From contig NZ_JACSQW010000006.1 in NCBI RefSeq assembly GCF_014836425.1, forward strand, positions 1 to 64,000: a stretch of DNA of 64,000 bases. Reading direction: 5' to 3'. This document shows positions 7,396-17,377 of this stretch, one piece after another (position 1 is the stretch's first letter; each line of letters begins with the position of its first letter). This stretch comes from Limosilactobacillus avistercoris. GTDB lineage: Bacteria; Bacillota; Bacilli; Lactobacillales; Lactobacillaceae. Under the pieces are notes generated by a model. That model made no database searches and was not told where the DNA came from. It saw only the letters and a program-made list of their open reading frames with translations. A program made the position numbers and the translations under genes.

Positions 7396-8949
7396 CTATT
7401 CGTACTCGATCGTCGAAGGTGGCTTACTCGTGACATCATAAAGGATGCGGTTAACGTGATCGACTTCGTTTACGATCCGGACAGAGATCTTTTGCAGAAC
7501 ATCCCACGGAATCTTAGCAAAGTCAGCAGTCATCCCATCAATTGAGGTAACGGCACGAATAGCAACCGCGTAGTCGTAAGTCCGACCGTCACCCATAACA
7601 CCAACTGAACGAATCCCTGGCAAGACAGTGAAGTATTGCCAAATCTTTTCGTCTAAGCCGGCCTTCTTGATTTCTTCACGCAGGATTGCGTCACTTTCAC
7701 GAACAATTTCAAGCTTTTCAGGAGTAATTTCACCAATTACCCGAATTCCTAAACCAGGACCTGGGAATGGTTGCCGCCAGACTAATTCGTGTGGGATCCC
7801 TAACTTTTCACCCAATTCACGGGTTTCATCCTTGAAGAGCTTCCGCAATGGTTCGATCAACTTAAAGCCAAGCTTCTTTGGCAATCCCCCAACATTATGA
7901 TGGGACTTGATTGTTTGGGCAGTGTCAGTTCCGGATTCGATCACATCGGTGTACAAGGTTCCTTGAGCAAGGAAGTCCGCATCTGGAATCTTCTTCGCTT
8001 CTTCGTTGAAGACTTCAATGAATTCCTTACCAATAATCTTCCGCTTGGTTTCAGGATCGGTAACTCCCTTTAACTTACCAAGGAAGCGGTCAGAAGCATC
8101 TACCTTGATGATGTTAACACCAAGATCTTTATTTAACGCCTTCATGACTTGATCTGCTTCGTTCTTCCGCAGTAATCCGTGATCAACAAAGATACAAGTT
8201 AATTGGTCACCAATTGCCTTGTGGATCAAAACAGCAGTAACACTAGAATCAACCCCACCTGAAAGGCCAAGGATGACTTTCTTATCGCCGACTTCTTGAC
8301 GAATATGTTCAATCTGAAGATCGATAAAGTCATCCATCGTCCAGTTATCCTTTGCGCCACAAACATCAAAGGCAAACCGCCGTAAAATGTCTAAGCCGTA
8401 TTCGGAGTTCCGCACTTCAGCGTGGAATTGGATCCCGTAAAACTTCCGCTGATTATCAGCAATCGCAGAAATTGGGCAGTTCTTGCTAGTTGCAACAACT
8501 TCAAAGCCTTCTGGTACTTGAGTTACCAAATCACCGTGGCTCATCCAAACGTATTGCTTCTTTGGTAGTCCCTTGAACAAGACTGCGTTATCATCTAAGG
8601 CTTCAATGTCAGCCCGACCATATTCGGAATTATCAGCCTTTTCAACCTTACCGCCAAGGTCGTATGACATTAATTGCATCCCATAACAAATTCCTAAAAT
8701 TGGAATACCTAACTTAAAGATCTCCGGATCAACCTTAAAGGCATCTGGATCATAGACACTGTTGGGACCACCAGAGAAAATAATCCCCTTAGGGTTAATC
8801 TGCTTAATCTCATCAGCAGTAATCTTATGCGATAGAAGTTCGGAATAAACTCCAAAGTCACGTAACCGCCGAGTAATCAATTGGTTATATTGACTACCGA
8901 AATCAAGCACGATGATCTTATCGAAAGCATCCAAGTTTAATTTTGCCAC
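7396..8949 (-). CDS. guaA: GMP synthase (glutamine-hydrolysing)
   Basis: Converts XMP, glutamine and ATP to GMP, the last step of guanine nucleotide synthesis. The 517 residues have the usual order: class I glutamine amidotransferase with nucleophile Cys88 in GICYGMQL and FHAE, ATP pyrophosphatase P-loop SGGVDSS near residue 230, and the C-terminal dimer domain ending in the standard KPPSTIEYE. Translation probably begins at GTG 8949, with AAGGGAAG spaced 7 bases upstream. Its 3' end borders the plasmid-like module, in line with guaA being an integration hotspot. Confidence 0.97.
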   Translation of the reverse strand: MAKLNLDAFDKIIVLDFGSQYNQLITRRLRDFGVYSELLSHKITADEIKQINPKGIIFSGGPNSVYDPDAFKVDPEIFKLGIPILGICYGMQLMSYDLGGKVEKADNSEYGRADIEALDDNAVLFKGLPKKQYVWMSHGDLVTQVPEGFEVVATSKNCPISAIADNQRKFYGIQFHAEVRNSEYGLDILRRFAFDVCGAKDNWTMDDFIDLQIEHIRQEVGDKKVILGLSGGVDSSVTAVLIHKAIGDQLTCIFVDHGLLRKNEADQVMKALNKDLGVNIIKVDASDRFLGKLKGVTDPETKRKIIGKEFIEVFNEEAKKIPDADFLAQGTLYTDVIESGTDTAQTIKSHHNVGGLPKKLGFKLIEPLRKLFKDETRELGEKLGIPHELVWRQPFPGPGLGIRVIGEITPEKLEIVRESDAILREEIKKAGLDEKIWQYFTVLPGIRSVGVMGDGRTYDYAVAIRAVTSIDGMTADFAKIPWDVLQKISVRIVNEVDHVNRILYDVTSKPPSTIEYE

Positions 8950-9040
8950 GTTGCCACTTCCCTTTTCTGATTTTTTCTTATTCTTAACATCATAGTTTAC
9001 AAGCTAAACGATTAATGGTCAATGGTCATTATTAGTTCGT

Positions 9041-9093
9041 TTTTAAAATAGACAGCTCCTGGCATACTATTCAATAGATAGTGTGACAGGAGT
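9041..9093 (-). terminator. Terminator of coaA
   Basis: A 15-bp stem with G-U pairs and one mismatch (9056-9070 with 9078-9092) is followed on the minus strand by CTGTCTATTTT. Confidence 0.7.
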
Positions 9094-9100
9094 CCTTTAT

Positions 9101-10024
9101 TTATCCCCGTTTTAGGTAAATTCGATCAACAATATGGTTATTCGTTTTATGAAGGATAATGTTCGCCCGATTCCGGGTTGGTAAAATATATTCCGTTAAA
9201 TTAGGAAGGTCGACCGTTTGCCAAACCTTTTTAGCCATTTTAAAAGCCTTCTCCCGTGGGCCCTTACTGTATGAGTAATAATAATTATCTGGATCCGTAA
9301 AGGCAGAGTTTAATAGCATCCCAAACCGTTGTAAGTACCATTCTTCAATCAATTGCGGATCAGCGTCAACGTAAATTGAGGTATCAAAATAATCACTGAC
9401 GTAAATTTGTTGGTTTGATGGTAGCTGAAGTGTATTAATCCCTTCAACGATAAGAATATCAGGATGATCTATTACTAGTGGTTGATCGGGCATCACATCA
9501 TAAACCTGGTGGGAATAAGTGGGAGCCTTTACTACAGACTTTCCTGCTTTAACATCATTCATAAATTGGAGCAGTTTTTCCATATCGTATGATTCTGGAA
9601 AACCTTTACGATCTAGAATCCCTTGCCGCTTTAACTCAGCATTAGGAAAGAGGAAGCCATCAGTCGTCATCAACTCTACCCGCTTGTCTGGTAATAACTT
9701 ATTTAGCAAGATACTCAATAAACGAGCAATTGTGCTCTTACCGACAGCTACCGAACCAGCAATACCGATAATATAAGGTACGCGCTCAATTTTTTGGTGG
9801 AGGAAATTTGCCTTCTGCATCTGCCATTCCAAGTGTGTCTGGTAACGCAACTGTAATAATTTAATCAAGGGAAGGTAAATATCCTGCACATCTTCAATTG
9901 AGATTCGGTCATTAAGCGACTTAATATCATCTAGGTTTTCTTGACTCAAGCGAACAGTGTCAGTGGGAAAAAAGTTATGCCATTGCTGACGCTCAAAACG
10001 CTCATAGTTCATCCATTCATCCAT
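9101..10024 (-). CDS. coaA: Pantothenate kinase, type I
   Basis: Phosphorylates pantothenate as the first step of coenzyme A synthesis, in the cytoplasm. The 307-residue product carries the Walker A motif GSVAVGKST near residue 85, the TTDGFLFPN strand and the IVEGINTLQ segment typical of bacterial CoaA. The frame can be extended 16 codons upstream. Met at 10024 is chosen because GAAGGA lies 10-11 bases before it and the protein then starts [12 protein letters not shown], the family norm. Confidence 0.95.
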   Translation of the reverse strand: MDEWMNYERFERQQWHNFFPTDTVRLSQENLDDIKSLNDRISIEDVQDIYLPLIKLLQLRYQTHLEWQMQKANFLHQKIERVPYIIGIAGSVAVGKSTIARLLSILLNKLLPDKRVELMTTDGFLFPNAELKRQGILDRKGFPESYDMEKLLQFMNDVKAGKSVVKAPTYSHQVYDVMPDQPLVIDHPDILIVEGINTLQLPSNQQIYVSDYFDTSIYVDADPQLIEEWYLQRFGMLLNSAFTDPDNYYYSYSKGPREKAFKMAKKVWQTVDLPNLTEYILPTRNRANIILHKTNNHIVDRIYLKRG

Positions 10025-10105
10025 AGTTACTGATTCCTTCATTATATAATGTAAGCGATTAACATTAATCATACCATATTTAGACTATTTTTACTTTTTA
10101 ACGAA

Positions 10106-10146
10106 TAGGGATTCAAAGCGTGGGTTTGCCAGACTTTGAATCCCTA
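10106..10146 (-). terminator. Hairpin terminator downstream of ltaS
   Basis: A perfect 13-bp stem (TAGGGATTCAAAG at 10106-10118 with 10134-10146) lies 57 bp past the ltaS stop. The U-run after it is weak, so termination may be partial. Confidence 0.65.
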
Positions 10147-10202
10147 ATTTGAACAATCCATTCTTTAGTTTTTATGCCTGTCCTAAGTTACAAGACTTTC
10201 GT

Positions 10203-12296
10203 TTAATTACTAGGGAATGATGGTTGAGAATCTTGTAATTCTGGGGCGTCAGTTGAGTAATCATCATAAGTACTCTGATTACCATTCTGGGCCTTCACGC
10301 TTGTCTTGTGCTTCTTTTGATCCTTCTTGAGGTTCTTCAGACTCTTCTTCATGTTATAAGTATAGTCTTTCTTATTAACCTTCTTGAATCCTGGAAGCTT
10401 GTAGAAACGAAGAAGATCCCCATTCATTACCTTATCAGCCAATCCTAGTTCAGTAGTGACATACTTTTGAATCTTATCAATCTGTTTCTGTTCTTTTGCT
10501 GTCGGGTTCTTGATTTGTTTTCCGGTTGCGGTGTGGTAGTAATCACCATTGTACTTCGTATACTTAGGCGTTACCCAATCGCCGTTTCGGAACGGTACAA
10601 TTTGGTTACGATCTTTAGAAAGAAGGTCCTGACCAAATTGAATGTACTTATCAGAGCTGATTCCTAATAGATCTTCCAGCGTTGGCAGAACGTCAATTTC
10701 ACCACCATAAGTATGATCAATTCCACCCTTAAGACCAGGAGCATTAATCATAAATGGTACCTTTTGGAACATCGCTAAGTCATAATTAGTAATCTTCTTC
10801 TTACCCAAAATTTGAGCAATTGCAGGACGGTGGTTATTTGAAATCCCATAGTGGTCACCATAAAGAATAAGGACACTATTTTGCCGTAACCCAGACTTAT
10901 CCAAGTAGTCTAAGAATTCACCAATTGATTGGTCAAGGTAATGGGCGGTTTGAATATAGTGATCAACCGTGTCATCCCCAGTCTTCCAAGCTTCAATTGA
11001 AGTATTCTTCTTATCAATAATGTATGGATAGTGGTTAGTTACCGTAATTAGCTTGGCATAGAATGGTTGAGGCAACTGTTCGATATAGTGCATTGATTCC
11101 TTCATGAAGATCTTATCCTTCAATCCGTAACCCAATTCTTGGTCCTTGACCTTTGGATAATACCCCTTACTAAAGAAGTACTGGTAACCAAAGGACTTAT
11201 AGGCATTATCCCGGTTCCAGAAACTAGGAACATCACCGTGGAACGAAGCAGTAGTATAACCTAACTTTTGGTGTAACAATGCTGGTGCTGATTGGAAAGT
11301 GTTAGTGGTTCCATCAGTAACCATTGCTGAACCTTCTGGTAAACCGAATAATGAGTTTTCCAGCATCATTTCAGCATCCGCTGTCTTCCCCTGACCAACT
11401 TGGTGGAAGAAGTTATCAAACGCAAGAGTATTTGATGAGTGGTACAACTTATTCAAGTTTGGCATTACTTCTTGACCATTTTGCTTGTAGTCAATCATAA
11501 ATTGCTGCAAACTTTCCAGGTGAATAACAAAGATGTTCTTCCCCCGTATCGTCCCCTCATACTCAATGTTCGGCTTAGCGTAGTTTTGCTTTAGGAACTT
11601 TTGAACTGGTTTTAGTTGCTCCTTATTTGCCTTAGCCTTAACCACACTATTATGGGTCGTCTTAACCCCGTCATAGATTGTATATACTTGCAACCCAAGG
11701 TACTTAACAATGTAGTTATTATCGAATGTCCGAGTCAACAATTGTGAACGGTTTGATTCCGCCATTCCCAAGTTAACACCGAATAAGACAAAGCCTAAAG
11801 CAGTGATTGTCATCGCATAACGGAGCTTGAAGTACCGCATATCAACTCGGATAACATGGAATAGTAATATCAGGGCCAAAATCACCACATCAGCATAAAC
11901 CAGGAAGTCTTCAGGACGGATGATTCCTAAAATACTAGTCCCTAAATTATTAGAGGCTGCTCCTGACCCTTTAATAACATTGAAAGTGATGAAATCGGAA
12001 AATTCACGGTAGTACAAGATATTAGCAAACAACCACGTCGAAAGCAGAGCGTTAATGATTAACATTAACCAGTACGATAGCCGTCCCCTAAAATACAATG
12101 CGATCCCTAGAAACACTAAGGCACTGGGAATAGTATTAAACGCTAACAGAAAGTGCTGAACGCTTCCCTTAACCCCTAAGTTAAACTCAGTACTATATGC
12201 CCAGTAACTCTTGATTCCAAATAGGAGTACTACTAGCAGAAAAAAGCCTAGCTTGGTATTCAAGCCATGCCACAACTTCTGCAACGCTGTTTTCAT
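10203..12296 (-). CDS. ltaS: Lipoteichoic acid synthase (LtaS family)
   Basis: A membrane sulfatase-fold enzyme that polymerises glycerol phosphate from phosphatidylglycerol onto the glycolipid anchor. Five N-terminal membrane segments span about residues 15-190. The extracellular domain has IHLESLQ (metal ligand Glu) and the catalytic Thr in GQGKTADAEMM, with LYGDHYG and FHGDVPSFWNRD further on. A hydrophilic, Ser/Gln-rich tail of about 60 residues follows the catalytic domain. Start 12296 is chosen because GGAGGA lies 8 bases upstream. At 697 residues it is near the usual length. Confidence 0.93.
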   Translation of the reverse strand: MKTALQKLWHGLNTKLGFFLLVVLLFGIKSYWAYSTEFNLGVKGSVQHFLLAFNTIPSALVFLGIALYFRGRLSYWLMLIINALLSTWLFANILYYREFSDFITFNVIKGSGAASNNLGTSILGIIRPEDFLVYADVVILALILLFHVIRVDMRYFKLRYAMTITALGFVLFGVNLGMAESNRSQLLTRTFDNNYIVKYLGLQVYTIYDGVKTTHNSVVKAKANKEQLKPVQKFLKQNYAKPNIEYEGTIRGKNIFVIHLESLQQFMIDYKQNGQEVMPNLNKLYHSSNTLAFDNFFHQVGQGKTADAEMMLENSLFGLPEGSAMVTDGTTNTFQSAPALLHQKLGYTTASFHGDVPSFWNRDNAYKSFGYQYFFSKGYYPKVKDQELGYGLKDKIFMKESMHYIEQLPQPFYAKLITVTNHYPYIIDKKNTSIEAWKTGDDTVDHYIQTAHYLDQSIGEFLDYLDKSGLRQNSVLILYGDHYGISNNHRPAIAQILGKKKITNYDLAMFQKVPFMINAPGLKGGIDHTYGGEIDVLPTLEDLLGISSDKYIQFGQDLLSKDRNQIVPFRNGDWVTPKYTKYNGDYYHTATGKQIKNPTAKEQKQIDKIQKYVTTELGLADKVMNGDLLRFYKLPGFKKVNKKDYTYNMKKSLKNLKKDQKKHKTSVKAQNGNQSTYDDYSTDAPELQDSQPSFPSN

Positions 12297-12393
12297 AATC
12301 GTTCCTCCATTAAAAAATATCAATACTTACAATATTACAACAATTTCGCATGAGCAACCTTTAAAAACTTATTTCAAAAAAACTTTATAAATA

Positions 12394-12513
12394 GAGTGCG
12401 AGCCCCGACGAATTAGCACGCGGTTGACTAACCTAGCCTGATGAACGATGACTTGCATCGGAATCAGGCGTAGTTAGGCTCGAGCATGCGGTCGGGGCGA
12501 GCACGTTTCGACT
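12394..12513. repeat. Dispersed structured element, family A (copy 3, divergent)
   Basis: Shares GGTTGACTAACCTAG and TTAGGCTCGAG with the two 218-bp copies at 14.7 and 45.8 kb but has its own outer stem (CCCCGAC 12403-12409 with GTCGGGG 12491-12497) and inner hairpin (GCCTGAT with ATCAGGC). The pairing arms are kept while the sequences differ, which suggests selection on the fold. The rest of the gap (12297-12789) shows repeat-like debris with TCAGTT words and the promoter region of the next gene. Confidence 0.6.
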
Positions 12514-12789
12514 CAGTTGTCTAGAACCCTATCTCAAGGAAATTCGGGCAAGCAGTTCTTGACGCAGTTGCAGTAGAAATTCAGGTGAGCTCATTTCAAC
12601 TCAGTTTCAGTAGCTTTGCTTCTCTCACCAACAAGTTAGTAGCCAGAAAACTACTCATCCTTGCATAGGCTTTGATGAATCAATTTCTGGTTTACTCCAA
12701 ATAAATCCCTCAAATCCTTAATTTTTGGTTGTATTTGCAATAAATCAATTTATACTAAGATAGGAAAAATATTGAGAGGAGAATTCTTA

Positions 12790-13683
12790 ATGTCAAAACG
12801 GAAAGCAAACTTACTCCTATTAACAGTTGCCATTCTTTGGGGTGCAAGTTATATTTTTGTGCGAATGGCAATCAACGCCGGAATGCATTCGGGAATGATT
12901 AATGCCGTTCGGGGAACGATGTGTGTTGTTGGCTGTCTTGTGGTTTTCAGCAAGAGCATTCGTAAAATGACCTGGTTTGATTTCAAAGCTGGTCTACTAA
13001 TGGGAATCACCAATTTTATTGCCTACTACCTACAAACTGATGGCCTTCGTTTTACTACACCAGCGAAAAATGCCTTTATTACTACAATGTACGTCGCCAT
13101 TTCACCAATCCTTTTGTGGGTCTTCTGGCATGAACGGCCGCGACGGAAAACTTACTTTGTGATCCCGCTGGCTTTAGTTGGGATGGGCATTTTAACTAAT
13201 GTTACGGCTAGTGGCCTAGCTCTTAATTACGGTGACCTTCTTACCTTGATTTCATCGATTTTCTGGGCTCTTCAATTAATCTTCTTCGGCAAAATTGCTT
13301 CTAAAGCTTCTAGCCCTTGGGTAACCATCTTTATGATCGGATTAATTCAAGGTGCAGCTGGCTGGGGAGTTTCCTTTGCGACCGAAGCCCAAACCTTTGC
13401 ACATATTCACTGGCTTCAAGCCTTAATCCCGGTTGCCTTACTAGCAATCCTTGTTACCTTTATCGCCCAAGGTCTCCAAATCACCGCCCAAAAGTATACG
13501 GACGCCACATCTGCTGGCCTCCTCTTGATGCTTGAATCATTCTTTGCCAGTGTCCTTTCAGTTATTCTTGGTTATGACACGTTGACCCATTCCTTGATTC
13601 TTGGTGGGACAATCTTACTTCTTGCCAATGCCATTATGCAGACTGATCTTCACCGTCTCCCATTCCTTAAACGGGCAAATTAG
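12790..13683 (+). CDS. EamA/DMT-family transporter
   Basis: A 297-residue permease of the drug/metabolite transporter superfamily with ten predicted membrane helices in two EamA halves. The first starts NLLLLTVAILWGASYIFV and the second near GDLLTLISSIFWALQLIFFG. Substrate cannot be told from sequence, and relatives export amino acids or metabolites. ATG at 12790 is preferred over an upstream Met because GAGAGGAGA lies about 8 bases before it. It is followed after 80 bp by a close paralogue in the same direction. Confidence 0.85.
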   Translation: MSKRKANLLLLTVAILWGASYIFVRMAINAGMHSGMINAVRGTMCVVGCLVVFSKSIRKMTWFDFKAGLLMGITNFIAYYLQTDGLRFTTPAKNAFITTMYVAISPILLWVFWHERPRRKTYFVIPLALVGMGILTNVTASGLALNYGDLLTLISSIFWALQLIFFGKIASKASSPWVTIFMIGLIQGAAGWGVSFATEAQTFAHIHWLQALIPVALLAILVTFIAQGLQITAQKYTDATSAGLLLMLESFFASVLSVILGYDTLTHSLILGGTILLLANAIMQTDLHRLPFLKRAN

Positions 13684-13763
13684 TTGTTTTTTATTGGTAT
13701 AATTGATACCCTGCAACTATCTTTTTTACCAGGGATTCCCTGGATGTCGAAAGGAGGAAGCTC

Positions 13764-14660
13764 ATGAAGCTTTCCAAATCAACCGCTAACCTCTTCCTTG
13801 TTTTTGTAACAGTCCTCTGGGGAAGTACCTATATTTTCAATAAGATGGTGGTCAATGCGGGAATGCAGTCAGGAACCATCAATGCCGTCCGCGGTGCTAT
13901 GTGTGTCATCGGTGGAATCATCCTATTCCACCGTCAACTACGCCAAGCCACCCGTTTTGATATCAAAGTCGGTCTGATCGTTGGAGTGGTTAACTTCTGT
14001 GGCTACTATTTACGGACGCTTGGTTTGCACTACACAACACCAGCCAAGAGTTCCTTTATCACCGTAACTTATGTCATCCTTACCCCACTTGTCCTGTGGG
14101 CCTTTTGGCATGAACAACCAAAGTTCAAAATCATCTTTGCCATCCCCCTATCACTCGCCGGAATGGCAATCTTAACCGGGATGACAACAAGTAATTGGGG
14201 ACTCCAGTCAGGTGACCTGATCACTTTCCTCTCCGCCTTTTTCTGGGCATTCCAAATCATTATCTTCGGCAAGTATGCCAGTCGTGCCTCGAGCCCTTGG
14301 ATTATCATTACCCTTATTGGTTTGGTTCAGGTAATATGTGGAACTCCATTGGCACTAACAATGGAGCGCGCATCCCTTACCCATGTCAACTGGCTTCAAG
14401 CTCTTCTTCCCCTGTTAATTGTTGCCGTTGTAATTACCTTTGCAGCACGGGGGATTCAAATTCGAGCACAAAAATATACGGATGCTACTTCCGCAAGCCT
14501 GATTTTGATGAGTGAATCATTTTTTGCAACTGTCATTTCCGTCCTTCTGGGCTATGATCAACTTTCACCACGTTTAGTTCTTGGTGGAATCTTAATTATC
14601 ATGGCTAATGTAATCATGCAACTTGATTTCCGAAAGGTCAGACTGAAAACAGAAAATTAG
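13764..14660 (+). CDS. EamA/DMT-family transporter (paralogue)
   Basis: A 298-residue paralogue of the preceding permease with the same ten-helix plan and shared stretches such as NAVRGAMCVIGG, TPAKSSFIT, ASRASSPW and QKYTDATSA. The pair looks like an old tandem duplication and may form a heteromer or have split substrates. The ATG is preceded by AAAGGAGGAAGC. The short gap before it contains two small palindromes (GGTATAATTGATACC and CCAGGGATTCCCTGG). Confidence 0.85.
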   Translation: MKLSKSTANLFLVFVTVLWGSTYIFNKMVVNAGMQSGTINAVRGAMCVIGGIILFHRQLRQATRFDIKVGLIVGVVNFCGYYLRTLGLHYTTPAKSSFITVTYVILTPLVLWAFWHEQPKFKIIFAIPLSLAGMAILTGMTTSNWGLQSGDLITFLSAFFWAFQIIIFGKYASRASSPWIIITLIGLVQVICGTPLALTMERASLTHVNWLQALLPLLIVAVVITFAARGIQIRAQKYTDATSASLILMSESFFATVISVLLGYDQLSPRLVLGGILIIMANVIMQLDFRKVRLKTEN

Positions 14661-14667
14661 ATTTTAA

Positions 14668-14885
14668 AAGAAGCTGAGAATTAACTTTCTCGGAGGGACG
14701 ATTGACTAACCTAGAACGATGAATGATGATGAAATCATCAGAGTCGTTCGTAGCCGAATAGGTTTGCTCCGCTGCGTTAAGCTCGAGTCACTCAGTTAAT
14801 TCCCGCGATTAGACTCTATAAGTTCGGAAACTATTAGTGACAAAAAAGAGGGTGAGAAAAACAAAACGTTTTTTCTCATCCTCTT
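14668..14885. repeat. Dispersed structured element, family A (copy 1)
   Basis: About 218 bp almost identical to 45826-46043, with about a dozen differences by eye. It contains a long closing stem (GAGAATTAACT with AGTTAATTCCC), the core TTGACTAACCTAG pairing with GTTAAGCTCGAGTC, and an internal TGATGAT/ATCATCA hairpin. It ends in an intrinsic terminator. It fills a convergent gap between the EamA and HelD-like genes. Confidence 0.8.
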
Positions 14886-14886
14886 T
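14845..14886. terminator. Bidirectional terminator closing family A copy 1
   Basis: AAGAGGGTGAGAAAAA pairs with TTTTTTCTCATCCTCTTT with one bulge or mismatch. Runs of A and T on each side suit both convergent genes. Confidence 0.8.
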
Positions 14887-14890
14887 TACA

Positions 14891-17191
14891 TTATTCTCTC
14901 ACAAGTGAATACAATTCTTCTGGGACGTCCTTTAGTAATGATGTTACTTCACCAACAGAAACCATCGTTAAGGAGTGCATTGCCCGAGATGCGATAGTGT
15001 AGAGGAGTTGCCGTTCAGAATCATCTGGATACTCCTTAGCATTGGTATTCCATGCAATTACGGCATCAAATTCCAATCCCTTTGCCAAGTATGATGGGAC
15101 AATAATCACCCCATCAACTAACCGCTGATTTTCAGTCCGAATGAGAGTTGTCTTAACGTTTTGCCGTTTTAACTCATCATAGAGCTTTTCACAATCCTCA
15201 AGAGTCTTACCAATTACTGCAACAGCATCATGCTCTTTTTGGTACTTCTTTAGTGTTTTAACGACACTAGCTACTCCGGCAGCGTAATCACTAGCTTCAA
15301 TTACCGTTGGCAGATCTCCATTACGATCAAACGCTTCAATTGCTTCACCATTAGTTAACAGGTGTTTTGTAAAATCAGTAATCTGCTTTGTGGACCGATA
15401 AGACTTAGTTAGTTGAACAACCTTAGTCTTTTCCGGATCAAACATCGTACTTAACTGCCGCAATAATGAACGACTATTTTCATGAGTAAAAATTGCCTGG
15501 TTCAAGTCACCAAGAAGGGTGAACCGTGCATGAGGGAACCGGAACTTCAAGTATGCGAGCTGGTACGCGTCATAATCTTGAACTTCATCAATAAAGACGT
15601 AGCGGATATCACGCTGTCCCTTCCTCCCGGTCATTAGATCGTAGAGGTAAAGATAAATAGTGATCCCATTAGCACTAATATTTCCCTGTTTGAGTTCCTC
15701 CTTAGTCTTTTCAACATAGGCTTGCCACTCATCAACTGTAATTCCAAACTTATCTAAGTCTAAAAGCTTCGGTGTTGCCCGAAGAAGGTGGATGAATTGA
15801 GCGTTGATGTTCAACCACAAATTATGGTCAATTGCCCGTTTTACAGGTGTGAGGGCTTGCATTACAATCTGCCGAGCTAAGAACTTGAACTGTTGATCCT
15901 CATCAGCAAACTCCCGTGGTTGGTTGCCCATCATGTCATCAATCTGCTCTTTACTTAAGTTTTGGACAGCTTCTTCAACCCACTTACTACGCATTTCCAC
16001 GCTAATCCGGTGGTTTAGGTACTTAATCAATGCCTCTTTAGTACCATCGAGGCGGTTTCCAAGATTGTAATTATTATTAAATGAGTAGTAAATCTCTTTA
16101 ATCTTTTCCTTACTAATGAAGACCTTTCCCCGGAACATCAGGTTACGGAAACGCATATTTGCCTTACCAAGATGCTTAGCGTAACGGCCAGTTGCCTTGA
16201 AGTAAGCTAAACTCGTCGTTAATGCAACGGCCTTTTTAGTCGTGGGATCCTGACTACTTTCAAATCGTTGTGCCAAAGTTTGGACATGAAGTCGTGGCAC
16301 CCGCCGATTAGCAAATTGGTAGTAGGTCATTTGAACCATATTGTGTTCCCCAAGTTCTGGTAATACTTGGTCAATATAGTCATTAAAAAGTTGGTTTGGT
16401 GAGAAGAGGACGACTTGAGATGAACTTAGATTTCCCCGGTAACGGTACAAGAGCCATGCAACCCGTTGCAAGACCGCGGCAGTCTTTCCGGAACCAGCAG
16501 CCCCTTGAACAAAGAGGAGATCATCTTTAGTGTCCCGGATAATCTCATTTTGTGTCCGTTGAATCGTGGTTACGATACTCTTCATCTTGGTACTAGAGTG
16601 GTTTCCTAAGGCTTCCAAGAGCATTTGGTCCCCAACCTGTTCATCAGTATCAAAGATCGTTACGATTGTCCCGTCCTCAATCTGGAATTGTCGCTTTAAA
16701 GTCATGTTAACTTCTTGGGTCCCAACAGGAGTCTCGTAGCTGACATCCCCCAATTTACCTTCATAGTAAATTGATGAGATCGGTGCCCGCCAGTCATAAA
16801 CCAAGAAATGATCTGGTCGATCACTAAAGGACGCTAACCCAATATAGACAGTTTCGGGCTTTTCTGCCCCCTTTTCTTGGAAATCAATCCGGGCAAAGTA
16901 AGGCTTCTTCTCTAATCTCTTTAGGGTTGAAAGGTGATCGGCAGCGTGTTGCCAGCTATTTCGCCGTTCATCTAACATCTGTTGCTGGGCGCGGAACGAC
17001 ATTGCCGTATCCATCATCCCAGAATAGGTCGTGGTGTTTAGGTGAATGTCATCGATCTGCTTATTGATCCCTTTAATGTCTGTGTGGGCAGTTTGGATCT
17101 TCTTTTCGGCCTTATCCTTAGCCTGTTCGATCTTATCAATAACATGATCTAGATGTTGTTGTTCAAATTCTTGTACTGACTGTTCGGTCAC
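14891..17191 (-). CDS. helD: HelD-like RNA polymerase recycling ATPase (UvrD/Rep fold)
   Basis: A superfamily-1 helicase-like motor of 766 residues. HelD proteins pry stalled or post-termination RNA polymerase from nucleic acid. It has an N-terminal antiparallel coiled coil (about residues 1-110), Walker A GAAGSGKTAAVLQR near residue 230, DEVQDYD (motif II) near 555, LGDLNQAIF (motif III), LTKSYRST and a late 'YLAKGLEFDAVI' motif. The ATG five codons upstream lies inside the ribosome site GGAGGT, so GTG 17191, 7 bases after that site, is taken as the start. The name is by family resemblance. Confidence 0.88.
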   Translation of the reverse strand: MTEQSVQEFEQQHLDHVIDKIEQAKDKAEKKIQTAHTDIKGINKQIDDIHLNTTTYSGMMDTAMSFRAQQQMLDERRNSWQHAADHLSTLKRLEKKPYFARIDFQEKGAEKPETVYIGLASFSDRPDHFLVYDWRAPISSIYYEGKLGDVSYETPVGTQEVNMTLKRQFQIEDGTIVTIFDTDEQVGDQMLLEALGNHSSTKMKSIVTTIQRTQNEIIRDTKDDLLFVQGAAGSGKTAAVLQRVAWLLYRYRGNLSSSQVVLFSPNQLFNDYIDQVLPELGEHNMVQMTYYQFANRRVPRLHVQTLAQRFESSQDPTTKKAVALTTSLAYFKATGRYAKHLGKANMRFRNLMFRGKVFISKEKIKEIYYSFNNNYNLGNRLDGTKEALIKYLNHRISVEMRSKWVEEAVQNLSKEQIDDMMGNQPREFADEDQQFKFLARQIVMQALTPVKRAIDHNLWLNINAQFIHLLRATPKLLDLDKFGITVDEWQAYVEKTKEELKQGNISANGITIYLYLYDLMTGRKGQRDIRYVFIDEVQDYDAYQLAYLKFRFPHARFTLLGDLNQAIFTHENSRSLLRQLSTMFDPEKTKVVQLTKSYRSTKQITDFTKHLLTNGEAIEAFDRNGDLPTVIEASDYAAGVASVVKTLKKYQKEHDAVAVIGKTLEDCEKLYDELKRQNVKTTLIRTENQRLVDGVIIVPSYLAKGLEFDAVIAWNTNAKEYPDDSERQLLYTIASRAMHSLTMVSVGEVTSLLKDVPEELYSLVRE

Positions 17192-17377
17192 ACTCTCTAC
17201 CTCCATTCGTAGAATCGTCTTACTATTATATCATTGATAACGGACTGACCGAAGAAATATCGCTTCTTCGCCGACGAATGCTAAATTATCTTTAAATATT
17301 ATAGATAATCATCACTTTTGAAAACGGAATGAAGGTAAAATAGTGTAATAACTCGACTTAGAAAGGAGCCTTGTCGA

